From assembly GCA_903884235.1 (NCBI GenBank), contig CAISEB010000051.1, positions 1 through 54,833 on the forward strand: a stretch of 54,833 bases of DNA, written 5' to 3'. Under the pieces are notes generated by a model, which saw only the letters and a program-made list of their open reading frames with translations, was not told the origin of the DNA and made no database searches. Source of the stretch: an uncultured Pseudomonadota bacterium. GTDB taxonomy: Bacteria; Pseudomonadota; Gammaproteobacteria; Steroidobacterales; Steroidobacteraceae. Position 1 is the first letter of the stretch. Each line of letters starts with the position of its first letter. This document shows positions 28,053 to 38,700 of the stretch, piece after piece. A program made the translations under genes and the position numbers.

Positions 28053-29612
28053 TCATGTCGCGAACACGGGCGCACGGCGCATGCGCGTCGTGCGCTCGTA
28101 TGCGTTCGCGACCTGCAGCAGCAGGCCGTCCTCGTTGCGCCGCCCGACCAGCATGAGACCGACCGGCAGTCCCCGGATCGCGCCGGCCGGCACCGTGATG
28201 CTCGGGTAGCCTGCGATGGCGGCCGCCGAGGCGATGGCCGGCCAACCGCCATCGCTCGGACGCTCGCCCCACACGGCGTCGATCAGGTCAGCCGGGCCGC
28301 TGCCCGGCGCGACGAGCACATCGACCTTGCCGCCCGTGAACAGCGCGGCGAGGCCCTCGCGATCGAAGCAGCGCTCGAGCGTGTCGCACGCGGACTGGTA
28401 CGCCGGCTCGCTCACGGGACCCCGCGCGAGCGCGGCCTCGAAGGTCTCCTGCCTAAACAGCGGCATCTCCTCGGCCGCGTGCGCCAGGTTGAACGCCACG
28501 AGGTCGGCCAGGTTCCGGCAGCTCACGAGCGCCGGATCGAGCGCACCGAGATACGCGTCGATTGCGGCATGGAACTCGTACTGCATCGCGACCTCCTCGG
28601 CATCGCCCGCCTCGCCGAATGCCTTCGGCGCCTCGAGATCGACGAGCACGGCCCCATCCGCAGCCAGCGCAGCACGGGCCGTGGCGAAGACAGGACCCGA
28701 TTCCGGGTGCGAACCCGGCGAGGCTGCGAACCAGCCCAGGCGCACGCCGGCCAACCGGAACCCATCGAGGTCGGGTCCCTGCGGCCCGTAGCCGAGGGGT
28801 CGCTCGACGATCGCTGCAGCGAGCGCCGCAACGTCCGCGACCGTGCGGCCGATCGGTCCCGCCGTATCCTGGCGCGGCGACAGCGGCACGATCCCCGCGC
28901 CGCTGACGAGGCCAGTGGTGGGTTTCAGGCCGACGCAGCCATTGAGCGCCGATGGCGACAGGATGGAGCCGTCGGTTTCGGACCCGATCGCCGCGGCGCA
29001 CAGGCTCGCGGCGACGCCGACCGCCGACCCCGAACTCGAGCCGGACGGGTTGCGCAACCGATCGTAGGCGTTGCGGGTCTGGCCCCCTACCCCGCTCCAG
29101 CCGCTCTGCGAATGTGACGAGCGGAAATTCGCCCATTCGCTGAGATTCGCCTTGCCGAGCACGAGCGCACCGGCCGCCCGCAGTCGGGCGACCAGCGGCG
29201 CATCGTGCGCATGCATCGAGCGCGCGAGCGCGCGGGACCCGGCGGTCGTCGGCATCGGATCCGCAGTCGCGATGTTGTCCTTGATGAGCAGTGGGATGCC
29301 GTGCAACGGCCCCCGGATCCGCCCGGCCCGACGCTCCGCGTCGAGCCGGTGGGCGTCTTCCAGAAGGTGCGGATTGGTCGCGAGCACGGCGCGCAACGAA
29401 GGTCCCGACCGGTCGATGCGTTCGATGCGCAGCAGGTACGCCGCGGCGATCGCGGCCGAGGTCGCACGACCGTCTGCCTGGGCCGCGGCGAGTTCGCCGA
29501 AGGTGCGCTCGACCGGGTCGAACGGGCGGCGCGGGCTCGGTGCCGCTCCGGCCGCAGCGGCGGGTAGCGCCGCGAGGGTGCCCAGTGATCCGAGGAAGTG
29601 CCTGCGGTCCAT
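28053..29612 (-). CDS. Amidase-signature family hydrolase with Tat-like signal
   Basis: This 519-residue amidase has the Ser-cisSer-Lys triad: K111 in LLIKDNIA, the cis-serine in the GSSSGS motif at 191-196, and nucleophile S216 in ETDGSI. The N-terminus (MDRRHFLGSLGTLAALPAAA) looks like a Tat signal peptide, so the enzyme is probably periplasmic. It heads a five-gene minus-strand run (amidase, FrnE-like, amidohydrolase, SDR, small protein). With a secreted amidohydrolase in the same run, extracytoplasmic amide or peptide degradation is likely. The substrate is unknown. Confidence 0.87.
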   Translation of the reverse strand: MDRRHFLGSLGTLAALPAAAAGAAPSPRRPFDPVERTFGELAAAQADGRATSAAIAAAYLLRIERIDRSGPSLRAVLATNPHLLEDAHRLDAERRAGRIRGPLHGIPLLIKDNIATADPMPTTAGSRALARSMHAHDAPLVARLRAAGALVLGKANLSEWANFRSSHSQSGWSGVGGQTRNAYDRLRNPSGSSSGSAVGVAASLCAAAIGSETDGSILSPSALNGCVGLKPTTGLVSGAGIVPLSPRQDTAGPIGRTVADVAALAAAIVERPLGYGPQGPDLDGFRLAGVRLGWFAASPGSHPESGPVFATARAALAADGAVLVDLEAPKAFGEAGDAEEVAMQYEFHAAIDAYLGALDPALVSCRNLADLVAFNLAHAAEEMPLFRQETFEAALARGPVSEPAYQSACDTLERCFDREGLAALFTGGKVDVLVAPGSGPADLIDAVWGERPSDGGWPAIASAAAIAGYPSITVPAGAIRGLPVGLMLVGRRNEDGLLLQVANAYERTTRMRRAPVFAT

Positions 29613-29740
29613 CGACCCTCCGGAAGGTTGCGGCGTGCGTCCGGATTGTGGCGGCTCCGGACCCGACTGGCGAGCCCCTCGCGTACCCCCGCCAGCGTGG
29701 ACTCAGGCAGAATCGCCCCAGCCGCCCCGGAGGAGACGAC

Positions 29741-31219
29741 GTGCGCCGCCTGTCCAGAGTCATCGGGATTGCCCTCGCATTCACCGCCGTCCTCGCCGCG
29801 GCGCTCGCGGCCAACATGCTGCGCACGCGCTCCCGCCAGCTGACGGTCGACCCGGCGCCCGTGGCCGCCATCGATGCCAAGTCGGTGGCCGAGCGCCTCG
29901 CCGGGGCGATTCGCCTGCGCACGGTGTCCTACGAGACGCCGTCCGCGGATTCGCGAGCCGCGCTGCTCGAGCTGCATCGCTACCTCGCCGCGGCGTTCCC
30001 GCATGTGCACGCCGCGCTCGCGCTCGAGACGGTCCACGACTACAGCCTGCTGTATCGCTGGGAGGGGACCGACGCCAAGGCCCAGCCGGTGATGCTGATG
30101 GCCCACCAGGATGTCGTTCCGGTCGCACCAGGCACGGAATCCGCCTGGCATGCGGAGCCCTTCGGTGGCGAGATCCGCGACGGCTATGTCTGGGGCCGCG
30201 GGGCCTGGGACGACAAGGGCAACCTGCTCGCGATCCTGGAGGCGGTCGAGCGACTCACGGCGGCTGGTTTCAGGCCCGCGCGCACGATCTACCTGGCCTT
30301 CGGGCACGATGAGGAAAATGGCGGCGACGACGGCGCCGCCGCGATCGCGACCTTGCTGCGCGCGCGCGGCGTACACCTCGGCTACGTGCTGGACGAGGGC
30401 ATGCTGATCACCGAGGGGATGGTGCCCGGCCTCGACCTCCCTGCCGCCCTCATCGGCGTTGCCGAGAAGGGCTCGGCGACGCTCAGGCTCACCGCGACCG
30501 CGACGCCGGGCCATTCGTCGATGCCCGGAAGCCGGACCGCGATCGGCGCCCTCGCCACGGCGCTGTCACGGCTCGAGCGCGCACCGATGCACGCGTCGAT
30601 CCGCGGCACTGCAGCGGAGATGTTCGATACGTTGGCGCCGGAGATGCACGGCGCGAACCGGTTCTTCCTGACGAATCGCTGGCTCTTCGGCCGGATCATC
30701 GAGCACGGCCTCGTCGCCTCCCCCGCCACCGCGGCGCTGATGCGCACGACTACCGCCGAGACGATCATCCAGGGAGGCAACAAGCAGAACGTGCTGCCAG
30801 GCAGCGCCGATGCCTGGGTGAATTTCCGGCTGCTGCCGGGCGATGGCGTCGAGGACGTCGTCGCGCACGTGCGCCGGGTGATCGCCGATCCCGACATCGC
30901 GATCGTGGTCGAGCCTGGCGCGACGCCCGCGTCGCCGGTGTCCGCGACCCGCGGCGAGGGATACCGGGCGATCGAACACACGCTGCGCGCCCTCGAACCG
31001 AACGTCGTCGTCGCACCCAGCCTGCTGCTCGGGGCGACGGACTCGCGCCACATGCAGGGACTCGCGGACGGCGTCTACCGGTTCTCGCCGGTGCGGGCCA
31101 CCAGCATCGACCTTGCGCGCTTCCACGGCACCGACGAGCGCATTTCAATCTCGAACTACGTCGAGCTCATCGCCTTCTACGAGCGCCTGATCCGCGACAG
31201 CGGTCCTGCCGGCCGGTGA
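29741..31219 (+). CDS. M20-family carboxypeptidase (CPS1/PM20D1-like), membrane-anchored
   Basis: This 492-residue zinc peptidase starts at GTG with GGAGGA 7 bases before it. Residues 5-25 are a hydrophobic signal or anchor. The metal-site residues are H122 in AHQDVVP, D157 in GRGAWDDKG, and E191/E192 in GHDEENGGDDG; a lid/dimerisation domain (about 230-340) sits between the catalytic parts. It resembles carboxypeptidase S and PM20D1, which hydrolyse or condense N-acyl amino acids. It is divergent from the amidase gene, with a 128-base shared upstream region, so the two may be co-regulated. Confidence 0.87.
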   Translation: MRRLSRVIGIALAFTAVLAAALAANMLRTRSRQLTVDPAPVAAIDAKSVAERLAGAIRLRTVSYETPSADSRAALLELHRYLAAAFPHVHAALALETVHDYSLLYRWEGTDAKAQPVMLMAHQDVVPVAPGTESAWHAEPFGGEIRDGYVWGRGAWDDKGNLLAILEAVERLTAAGFRPARTIYLAFGHDEENGGDDGAAAIATLLRARGVHLGYVLDEGMLITEGMVPGLDLPAALIGVAEKGSATLRLTATATPGHSSMPGSRTAIGALATALSRLERAPMHASIRGTAAEMFDTLAPEMHGANRFFLTNRWLFGRIIEHGLVASPATAALMRTTTAETIIQGGNKQNVLPGSADAWVNFRLLPGDGVEDVVAHVRRVIADPDIAIVVEPGATPASPVSATRGEGYRAIEHTLRALEPNVVVAPSLLLGATDSRHMQGLADGVYRFSPVRATSIDLARFHGTDERISISNYVELIAFYERLIRDSGPAGR

Positions 31220-31241
31220 GCCAAGATCGGGGTCGTTCCCG

Positions 31242-31445
31242 CTAGCGCCGCGAGGCGATCAGGCGTGCCGGCAGCAGGATGATCGAGCGCAGCAGCTCGA
31301 ACACGCCCTCGAAGACGAGGCCCACGAGCCGGAACGGCAGCGTGAGCAGCCACAGGACGGGCCAGAGGATGAGTGCCGCCAGCGCCAGCGGCCAGCACAG
31401 CACGAACAGGATCAGCCACAGCAGGAATCCGAGCATCACCGGCAC
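31242..31445 (-). CDS. Small membrane protein, 67 residues
   Basis: The 67 residues hold two or three hydrophobic helices (about 2-18, 20-38 and 42-58), many Leu and Trp, and a basic end (ARLIASRR). There is no cysteine pair or enzymatic motif. It is convergent with the M20 gene, 22 bases away. I do not recognise the family; it is kept as real because codon use fits and the product is clearly membrane-like. Confidence 0.6.
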   Translation of the reverse strand: MPVMLGFLLWLILFVLCWPLALAALILWPVLWLLTLPFRLVGLVFEGVFELLRSIILLPARLIASRR

Positions 31446-31496
31446 CTCGCGTCGCCCGGCGACGCATCGCGTTGGTGGACCGGCCTGCAGGATACT

Positions 31497-31515
31497 CCGG
31501 GGCGTGGAGCCCCGG
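31497..31515 (-). terminator. Small hairpin downstream of the psiF-like gene
   Basis: A 7-bp stem (CCGGGGC / GCCCCGG) with a 5-base loop lies 26 bases past the stop of the minus-strand PsiF-like gene, at the end of the multicopper-oxidase region. There is no T-tract, so termination strength is uncertain. Confidence 0.35.
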
Positions 31516-31540
31516 GTACCCCGTGGAAGGCGCCGTAGGT

Positions 31541-31750
31541 TCAGCCGGTTTTCATGCAGCTGGCGACCGCCTCCTGCTTCTTGTTGCCCTTCAGGTGGTC
31601 AGCGCGGTGCTGGCAGGCCGCCATCTGCTTCATCGCCGACGAGCGGCTCGTCTGCTTCTCGGACTGCGGGGCCGCGATGGCGCTGGCCGCCACGAGCGTA
31701 GATGCAGCGAGGGCTAGCAGCGCCGCGGCGAGAGTAAGAGACTTCTTCAT
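31541..31750 (-). CDS. PsiF-like small secreted protein (copy 1)
   Basis: This 69-residue protein has a signal peptide (MKKSLTLAAALLALAAS..., cleavage after AIA) and one PsiF-type repeat. That repeat is MKQMAACQHRADHLKG followed by a second 'ASCM' segment, with two cysteines about 20 residues apart. PsiF in E. coli is a phosphate-starvation-induced protein of unknown function. It has a GAGGAA site 7-8 bases upstream. It lies about 90 bases behind the FKBP gene, and a paralogue (41291-41515) lies behind the second oxidase gene. Confidence 0.75.
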   Translation of the reverse strand: MKKSLTLAAALLALAASTLVAASAIAAPQSEKQTSRSSAMKQMAACQHRADHLKGNKKQEAVASCMKTG

Positions 31751-31841
31751 GTCGTGTTCCTCGATAGGCCCGTACGGACGGGCACGTTGAAAATTCGCCG
31801 CCCATGCCCCGCGACGCGGGCGCCGGCGGCACTTTGACTCG

Positions 31842-32594
31842 TCAGTCTTCCTTGGCCATCTGTGCGTCGAGCAGTTCGACGTCGAAGACCAGCGTTTCGT
31901 TCGGGCCGATGTCCGCCCCGACGCCACGCTCGCCATAGCCCATCTGCGGCGGGATGTAGAGCTTCCAGTGCGAGCCCACCGGCATCAGCTTCAACGCTTC
32001 CTTCCAGCCCGCGATCAGGCCCGACACCTTCAGGTTCGCCGGGTGCCCAGGCTCCGTACCGTCGAACTCCGTCCCGTTCAGCAGCATGCCGCGGTAGTTC
32101 ACCCGCACCACGTCCTCTTCCTTCGGCAGCGCACCCGTCCCGCTCTTCAGGATCTGGTACTGCACGCCACTCGCCAGGGACACCATCCCCGGCTTCTTCT
32201 TGTTCTCGGCGAAGAATTCCATCGCCTTCTTGCGGTTCTCCGCGATCGCACGACCGCGCGTCGCCGCCATCTTCTGCCTCAGCATCTGCTGGAAGCCCTG
32301 CAGCAGCCCCTGCATCTCCTTCTCGGGGATCGCCAGCCGATTGCCGTCCAGGCCGTCCTTCAGACCGCGCACCAGCGCGTCCAGGTTCACCTCGGCGCCA
32401 TCCGCCGTGCGCAGCGCACGACCCGTCTGCGCGCCCACCGAGTAGCTCACCCGGTCCTTCTCGGTCCACTTCGCCACCGGCACGTCCTTGGACGCCTCGG
32501 CAGCCCGGGCCGGGGATGCGGGAATCGCGGCGAGCATCGCGCCCGCCATGGCGACCACGAGCACCGCCCGCCGCAGCGCAGCGCCTCTCGTCAT
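31842..32594 (-). CDS. FKBP-type peptidyl-prolyl isomerase, FkpA/Mip-like (copy 1)
   Basis: This secreted PPIase of about 250 residues has a signal peptide, a Mip/FkpA N-terminal dimerisation region (SYSVGAQTGRAL and a helical KKAMEFFAENKKKPG linker), and a C-terminal FKBP domain with VSGLIAGWKEAL and GERGVGADIGPNETLVFDVEL. It should fold prolyl bonds of exported proteins, here plausibly the Pro-rich oxidase encoded upstream. Start uncertain: ATG at 32594 gives the most compact signal peptide; in-frame ATGs at 32615, 32621 and 32636 are alternatives, and none has a strong ribosome-binding site. The mature part is almost identical to the copy at 50804-51568. Confidence 0.88.
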   Translation of the reverse strand: MTRGAALRRAVLVVAMAGAMLAAIPASPARAAEASKDVPVAKWTEKDRVSYSVGAQTGRALRTADGAEVNLDALVRGLKDGLDGNRLAIPEKEMQGLLQGFQQMLRQKMAATRGRAIAENRKKAMEFFAENKKKPGMVSLASGVQYQILKSGTGALPKEEDVVRVNYRGMLLNGTEFDGTEPGHPANLKVSGLIAGWKEALKLMPVGSHWKLYIPPQMGYGERGVGADIGPNETLVFDVELLDAQMAKED

Positions 32595-32656
32595 CGCGTG
32601 GTTGATCTCGGTCATCGTCATGGTCGCTCTGCTCATTGGGGTTTCGGAGTGAGGAG

Positions 32657-32689
32657 CGCCGCGTGCCCGGGAATCCCGGACACGCGGCG
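32657..32689. repeat. Long inverted repeat between oxidase 1 and FKBP 1
   Basis: The arms CGCCGCGTG and CACGCGGCG (9 bp, extendable inward to about 15 bp with one mismatch) form a stable hairpin between the MCO1 stop and the FKBP start. It could slow transcription or stabilise the upstream mRNA end. No T-tract is present on either strand. Confidence 0.45.
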
Positions 32690-32751
32690 TCCATCCAATC
32701 AAACTTTCAGAAACATTCGATCTGTCGATTCACTCAAGCAGGGACAGTGGG

Positions 32752-32784
32752 CAAGCCGGGCGGGATCCCCACCCACCCGGCTTG
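32752..32784 (-). terminator. Hairpin just after the oxidase 1 stop
   Basis: Arms CAAGCCGGG and CCCGGCTTG (9 bp) enclose a 15-base loop with further GG/CC pairing. It lies 9 bases past the stop codon of the giant oxidase. Its core matches the hairpin after oxidase 2 (41615-41642), suggesting common origin. It lacks a T-tract, so it may be an mRNA 3' stabiliser or a partial terminator. Confidence 0.45.
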
Positions 32785-32793
32785 TCCGGAACA

Positions 32794-35700
32794 TCACTGC
32801 AGCGTGATGCTCGTCGTCCCGTAGAGGCCGACACCCGTGGACGTCGGGTCCGCGTTGAGCAGGCGTCCGGCGCTGGCCACGTTGTAGCCATACACGCGGT
32901 ACTGCACGGCGGTGCCCTTGAGTCCTGGCACCGGGTCCGTGGCCTGCGTGGCATTGGCCGCCGCGGTCGCCGCCAGGTGCCACGTGGCGCCGCCGTCGAT
33001 CGAGCGCTCGACCTTGAAGCCGAGCTCGTTCTTGGCGTTGCCATAGGTCGCCGGCGCACTGAACGGGGTCGGGTCGACCCAGGTCAGCTGCACCGTGCCG
33101 TCCGGCTGCTGCACCGCCACCACCGAGGTCGGCGCGTCCGGCCGCAGCGTCTGGTTGGTCACCGCGATCGCGCGCATGAAGTCGTTCTCTTCATGGCCGA
33201 GGATGTGGCAGTGCCAGACGTACTCGTTGTCGTACTCCTCCATCGAGTTGACGACCGTGGCCGGCTCGCCGATGCCGAGGGCACGCGAATCGACCGGCAG
33301 GCCGTTCACCGGAGTGCCGTTCAGGCCGACCACCGCGAACTGGGTGAAGCCCATGTTCACGCCGAGCGGCTGCGACGGATCCTGCGCACGGTAGCTGTGG
33401 TCGATACCGAACGGAACCTGCGGCATGGCGGCGTTCATGACGACGATGATGTCCTCGAGCGGATTCATCGTCACCGTCTCGCGCCAGCCGAGCTCGTTGT
33501 CCTCGACCGGCTTGACGGTGCCGTCCCAGCCCACGCGGTTCACGACCTGCACGTTGACGAGGTGGAAGTGCACGGGGTGCGTGTCCACGCCGTTGTGCGT
33601 GATCTTCCACATCTGCGACGTGTTGGCCTCGAGCTGCTCCGTGGCCGGGTCGATGTAGTTGAGCGGCAGGGTCGTCTGGACCGTCAGCGACTGGTTCGGC
33701 ATCTCGATGCCGAGGGTCGCGTTCATGCGGCCATAGAACGGCTCGAACAGCTCCTGGATCGCCGGGTTCATCAGGCGCCCGATCTTGATCGAATCAAGGG
33801 TCGGGCACGTCGTGACGCTCGCCGGGCACAGCGACGGCAGCGTCATCGGCACGGAGTTCGCCGGGGTCGGCACGCCACCATTGGGCAGCGCGGCCGGCGC
33901 CACGAACGCACGCGTCGTCGACGCGATCGCCATCGCGGTCGCACCCGTGCCACCACCGGCCACGCCCGCGACCGCGGTCGCCTGCGTGCCACCGGAGAAG
34001 GTCACTGCCGGGGCCGCCAGGTAGCCACTACCACCATTGGTGATCGTGACGCCCGTGACGACACCGTTCGTGACGGTGGCCACGCCGGTCGCCGTCGACA
34101 CGGTCGAGGTCGGCGCGCTGACGGCGGCGTTGACGACCGCGCCGTAGGCGAAGTTGCCCGTGGCGGTCGGCACGACGCTGGTCACGCTGCCATTGGTCAC
34201 GACGAGGTTCGCCGTCGCACCCGAGCCGAGGCCCGTCGGATCGATGAGCGTCAGCGTCGGTGCGCCGGTGTAGCCGGTGCCGCCGTCGAGGATCGTGTAC
34301 GAGCAGCAGATGCCCGAGAACGGCACGGCCTGGATGACGGCCGTGCGCGGTGCCGGGGGCGCCGCGAACGTCACCGTCGCGGAGCCGGCCGGGTACACGC
34401 CGCCACTGACGAGCGTGACGCCCGTGACCGAGCCCGCGCCCACCGTCGCCGTACCGGTCGCCGCCAGGTTGGCCGGCGGATCGATCGTCACGACCGGCGC
34501 GGCCGAGTAGCCCGAGCCGCCGCTGGTCAGCGCGATGCTGACCGAACCGCTGGCGCTGACCGTCGCCGTGGCCGTCGCGGCCGTCACCGTCGGGCAGGTC
34601 GCGCCGACGCAGGCCGAGTTGGCCGGCGGGGCGACGGTGACATTCGGGACGGTCGTGTAGCCGGAGCCCACGTTCGTGACCGACAGCGACGAGACGGCGC
34701 CACCCGAGATCAGGGTGACGGCCGGCACTTCGGTGTAGCCCGCGCCCGGATCGAGCAGGTCGATCGTCTGGACCTGGCCACCCGCGACGTTCGCCGTGGC
34801 GACGGCCGTGTGGCAGCCGACGCGGCCGCTCACCAGCGGATCGCAGCCCGGCGGGTCGATGCGGACGGTCGGCGCGGTCCAGTAGCCCGTGCCGGCACCC
34901 GCGGCCGGGTTGTTGCCGCCGCTCGCACCGCCGAGGCCGATGCCGCTCGCGGCGCCGGTCGCAGTGGTCTTGCCGAGCACGGCGATGCTGATCAGGTTCA
35001 GCGCGCCCGGATTGGTGACGAAGAACATCGGCTCGTTCTGCGAGGCGAGGTACATGTCACCGACCTGGTCGATGTAGTTCGAGCTGAAGCCGTGCGTCGA
35101 ATCGACCGCACCGATCACGTTGTAGGCGCTCTCGCCGACGATCGGCGGCGCCTGCGTGGCGGCGTAGATCCGCTGCATGAGGCCAGGCGTACCGACGTTC
35201 GCGCCGATGCTGCGACCCGTGCCGAGCGCCTGCGGGTTCCACGAGCCATCCGACATGATGGCCATCGGGTACTCGGCGGCCGGATCATGCAGGCCGTCCA
35301 CGTTGGCCTTCGTGCCGACGACCACCTGCAGGATCGTGCGGGTGTTCGGCGCGTAGCCGACCTCGGTGTTCGGCGCGCCACCCGTCGGGTAGTTGCCGGC
35401 GTTGCCGGGGTCGTTGCCCGTGAAGTAGTCGATGCGCCCGTCGAAGCCGGGGTTCGGCGCCGGGTTGTCGTTGTACAGGATCAGCGTGCGACCGGCCCAC
35501 GGCGCGAAGTCGACGACCACGTCGGCGCGCATCGCGGGTCCGATGTAGAGGCCATGGCACTTCGGGTAGCAGGCCTGCGTCACGTCATTGTCCTGCGAGA
35601 CGTTCAGCACGGTCACGCTGCGACGGTTGTAATCCATGTTGATCGGGATCGCCGGCTGCTCCACCCACATCGGGAGCAGGCCGCCCTCGTTGCCGATCTG

Positions 35701-38700
35701 GAACATCGACGGACCCATCTGGTCCGGGTTCGGCGCCCAGCGGCCGTCCACCGGCCACGGCGTGACCGCCGTGTTGCCCGAGAACGGGTTGCCCGGGTAG
35801 CTCGACGGCTGCGCACCGGTCTGCGGACCGGCCAGCACCTCGGTGTTCACCGCGCCGTCGGCGGCGCGCGCCTGCAGCGGATCGGCCTGGTAGAAGCCCA
35901 GGTTCACGAAGCGGTCGTTGTTCGAATTGAGGAACTCGAGGCGGTACGCGCGCGGCTCGACCGTGACGGTCGGGAACGCGACGCCGTTGACCGTCTCGGA
36001 GTCCTGGAACGCCTCGGGCGTCGTCGTCACGTCACCGTACTGGCCCGAGGGCAGCGAGTACATCGACGGGTAGACGATCGCGAACCACGGACCCCAGTCC
36101 CAGCGGCCCGCGGCACTGGCCGAGGCCAGCATCGCCGGGTTCTGGTTCGTCTCGTAGACGTGTGGGAACCACAGGTCGCCGTAGGTGCCCCAGTGGCCCT
36201 GATCCCAGCGTGCGTCCTCGAGCATGATGTCCTTCGGGACGAAGGTCTTGTCCTCGATGACGATCGGGATGATCTGCTGGGGGAGGTAGCCCTGGAGCTG
36301 GCCACCGGTGGTGGCGACGCCCGTCTCGGTGGGCAGCTGCGGCTCGACGCTCGGGTCGCGCAGCATGAACGGCGCGGCAAGGCCCTCGTACACGTTCAGC
36401 CGGGTGATGCCGGTCGTGTGGTCGTGGTACCACATCAGGCGCTCGGACTGGTTGTTCGTGTAGTAGAGCGTGCCCTCGCCGACGGCCGGCGGCGTGTAGC
36501 CGGCCGGACGCTTCGGCGCACCCGTGGGCGTGCCGTCGAGGGTGCCCGGGTCGTCACCGACCATGTCCGGGACCTGCTTGAAGCCCGGGCCGACCGGCAT
36601 CGCGATCAGGGCGTTGATCGCCCCGCCGGCACCCGTCGTGTCGCTGACCGTGACGGCCGGCGTGTCGGTGTAGCCGCCACCGGCGTCGACGATCGTGACA
36701 CCCGTCAGCTGGCCCGCGGTGACCTTGGCCGTCGCGACCGCCTGGCGGGCGTTCGCGGGTGGCGCCACCGTGACGACCGGCGGGGACGCCGGGGTGTAGC
36801 CCGCGCCCGGATTGCGGGGGTCGATCTTGATGCCACGCAGCGTACCGTCGGCACCGACGATGGCGCTGGCGAGCGCTGCGGCCGGCACGTACGGATCGGC
36901 CACCGTCACCGTCGGGGCGGAGGTGTAGCCCCAGCCCGAGTTGGTGATCGTGTAGCCCGACACCGCACCGGCGGCCACCGACGCCGTCGCCGTGGCCTGC
37001 TGGGCCGGGGGCGGCGCGTCGATCGTGACGGCCGGCGCGGCGAGGTAACCCTGGCCGGCGTTCGTCACGGTGTAGCCCGTCACAGCGCCGTTGGTCACGA
37101 CCGCCGTCGCCGTCGCGGCGACGCTCGGCGTCGAGGCCGGGATGCCGGTGACCGTCGGCGGCGAGACGTAGCCGCTGCCGGGCGTGAAGCTCGCGATGCT
37201 GAGGACGCCGTTCGCCACCGAGGCGGTGGCCGTGGCACGCGTGCTCGGGGTCGCGGCACCGACCGTCACGGCCGGGGCGGCCGTGTAGTTGCTGCCGGGG
37301 TTGGTCACGGTGAAGCCCGTGATCGAGCCGTTCGCGATGTTGGCCGTCGCCGTCGCCGGCACGCTCGCGGTCGGCGCATCGATCGTGATCGTCGGGGCGG
37401 CCGTGTAGTTGGTGCCGCCGTTGACCATCGAAATCGACGTGATCTTGCCGTTCGCGATGTTGGCCGTCGCCGTGGCCCGCGTGCTCGCCGTCCAGCCGCC
37501 GGTCAGCGTCACGGTCGGTGCCGACGTGTAGCCCGAACCGCCATTGATCTGGAAGCCGGTCAGCACGCCGTTCTGGACGATGGCCGTGGCCGTCGCCGGC
37601 GTCCCGGCACCGGCCGGCGCCGCGATGGTCGCGGCCGGGACGGTGGCGAGCGGATCGTAGCCCGTACCCGCGACGAAGCCGGTCGCGCTCACGCCCGTGA
37701 CGAGGCCGTTCGCGATCGTGACGTTCGCCGATGCACGCGTGCCCGCGGTCGGCGCGCCGATCGTGATCGTCGGCGCCGCGACGTAGCCAGTGCCGCCGGT
37801 GTTGACGGTGATGCCGGAGATGCGGCCGTTGGCGACGGAGGCCGTCGCGGTCGCCGCGACGCCGGTGCCGGTCGGCGCGGAGAACGTGATCGCCGGAGCC
37901 GAGGCATAGCCTGCGCCTGCATTGCGCAGCGCAACCGTGATGACGTTGCCGGTGAGCGTCGCGCGGGCCGAGGCCTGCGTGCCCGCCGTCGGCGCGGCGA
38001 TCGTGACGGTCGGCACGGTCGTGTAGACGCTGCCTGCACCGACGTTGATCGCGGTGATGACGCCATTCGCGACGGTTGCGGTCGCGGTCGGCGTCACGGC
38101 TGCCGGAGGCGCCGCGATCGTCAGGGTCGGCGCCTGGCTATACACGGTGCCGGCATTGCCGATCGTGATGGCCGTCACCTTGCCGCCCGCGACGGTCGCG
38201 GTGGCGGTCCAGGCGAGCCCGGCGCCGGTGCGCGTACCGCCGGTGACCGTGACGGTCGGAGCGGTCGCGTAGTTGGTACCGCCGTTGGCGATCGAGACGA
38301 CCCTGCCGGTCGTCACAGTCGCGGTCGCGCGGACCGACGCCGGCGGCGCCGACAGCGTGACGCGCGGCGCCGTCCAGTAGCCGAAGCCGGCGTTCGTGAG
38401 CGTCAGCGGGCTCGACACGACGCCATTGGCGCCGAGCGTGGCCGTGGCGGTCGCCTGCACCGTGGCGGGCGGCGCCGCGACGGTGACCGTCGGGGCGGCG
38501 GTGTAGCCGACGCCGCTGCTGGTGACGATGATCGCCGTCAGGGCACCCGTCGTCGCATTGACCGTCGCGGAACCGGCGGCCGGGACACCCGGGGGCGCCG
38601 ATACGGTGACGGTCGGCGCGGTCCAGTAGCCGTAGCCCACGTTGGTCAGCGTGACGCCGGTGAGCGCACCACCGCTGACCGTACCCGAGGCATTCGCCTG

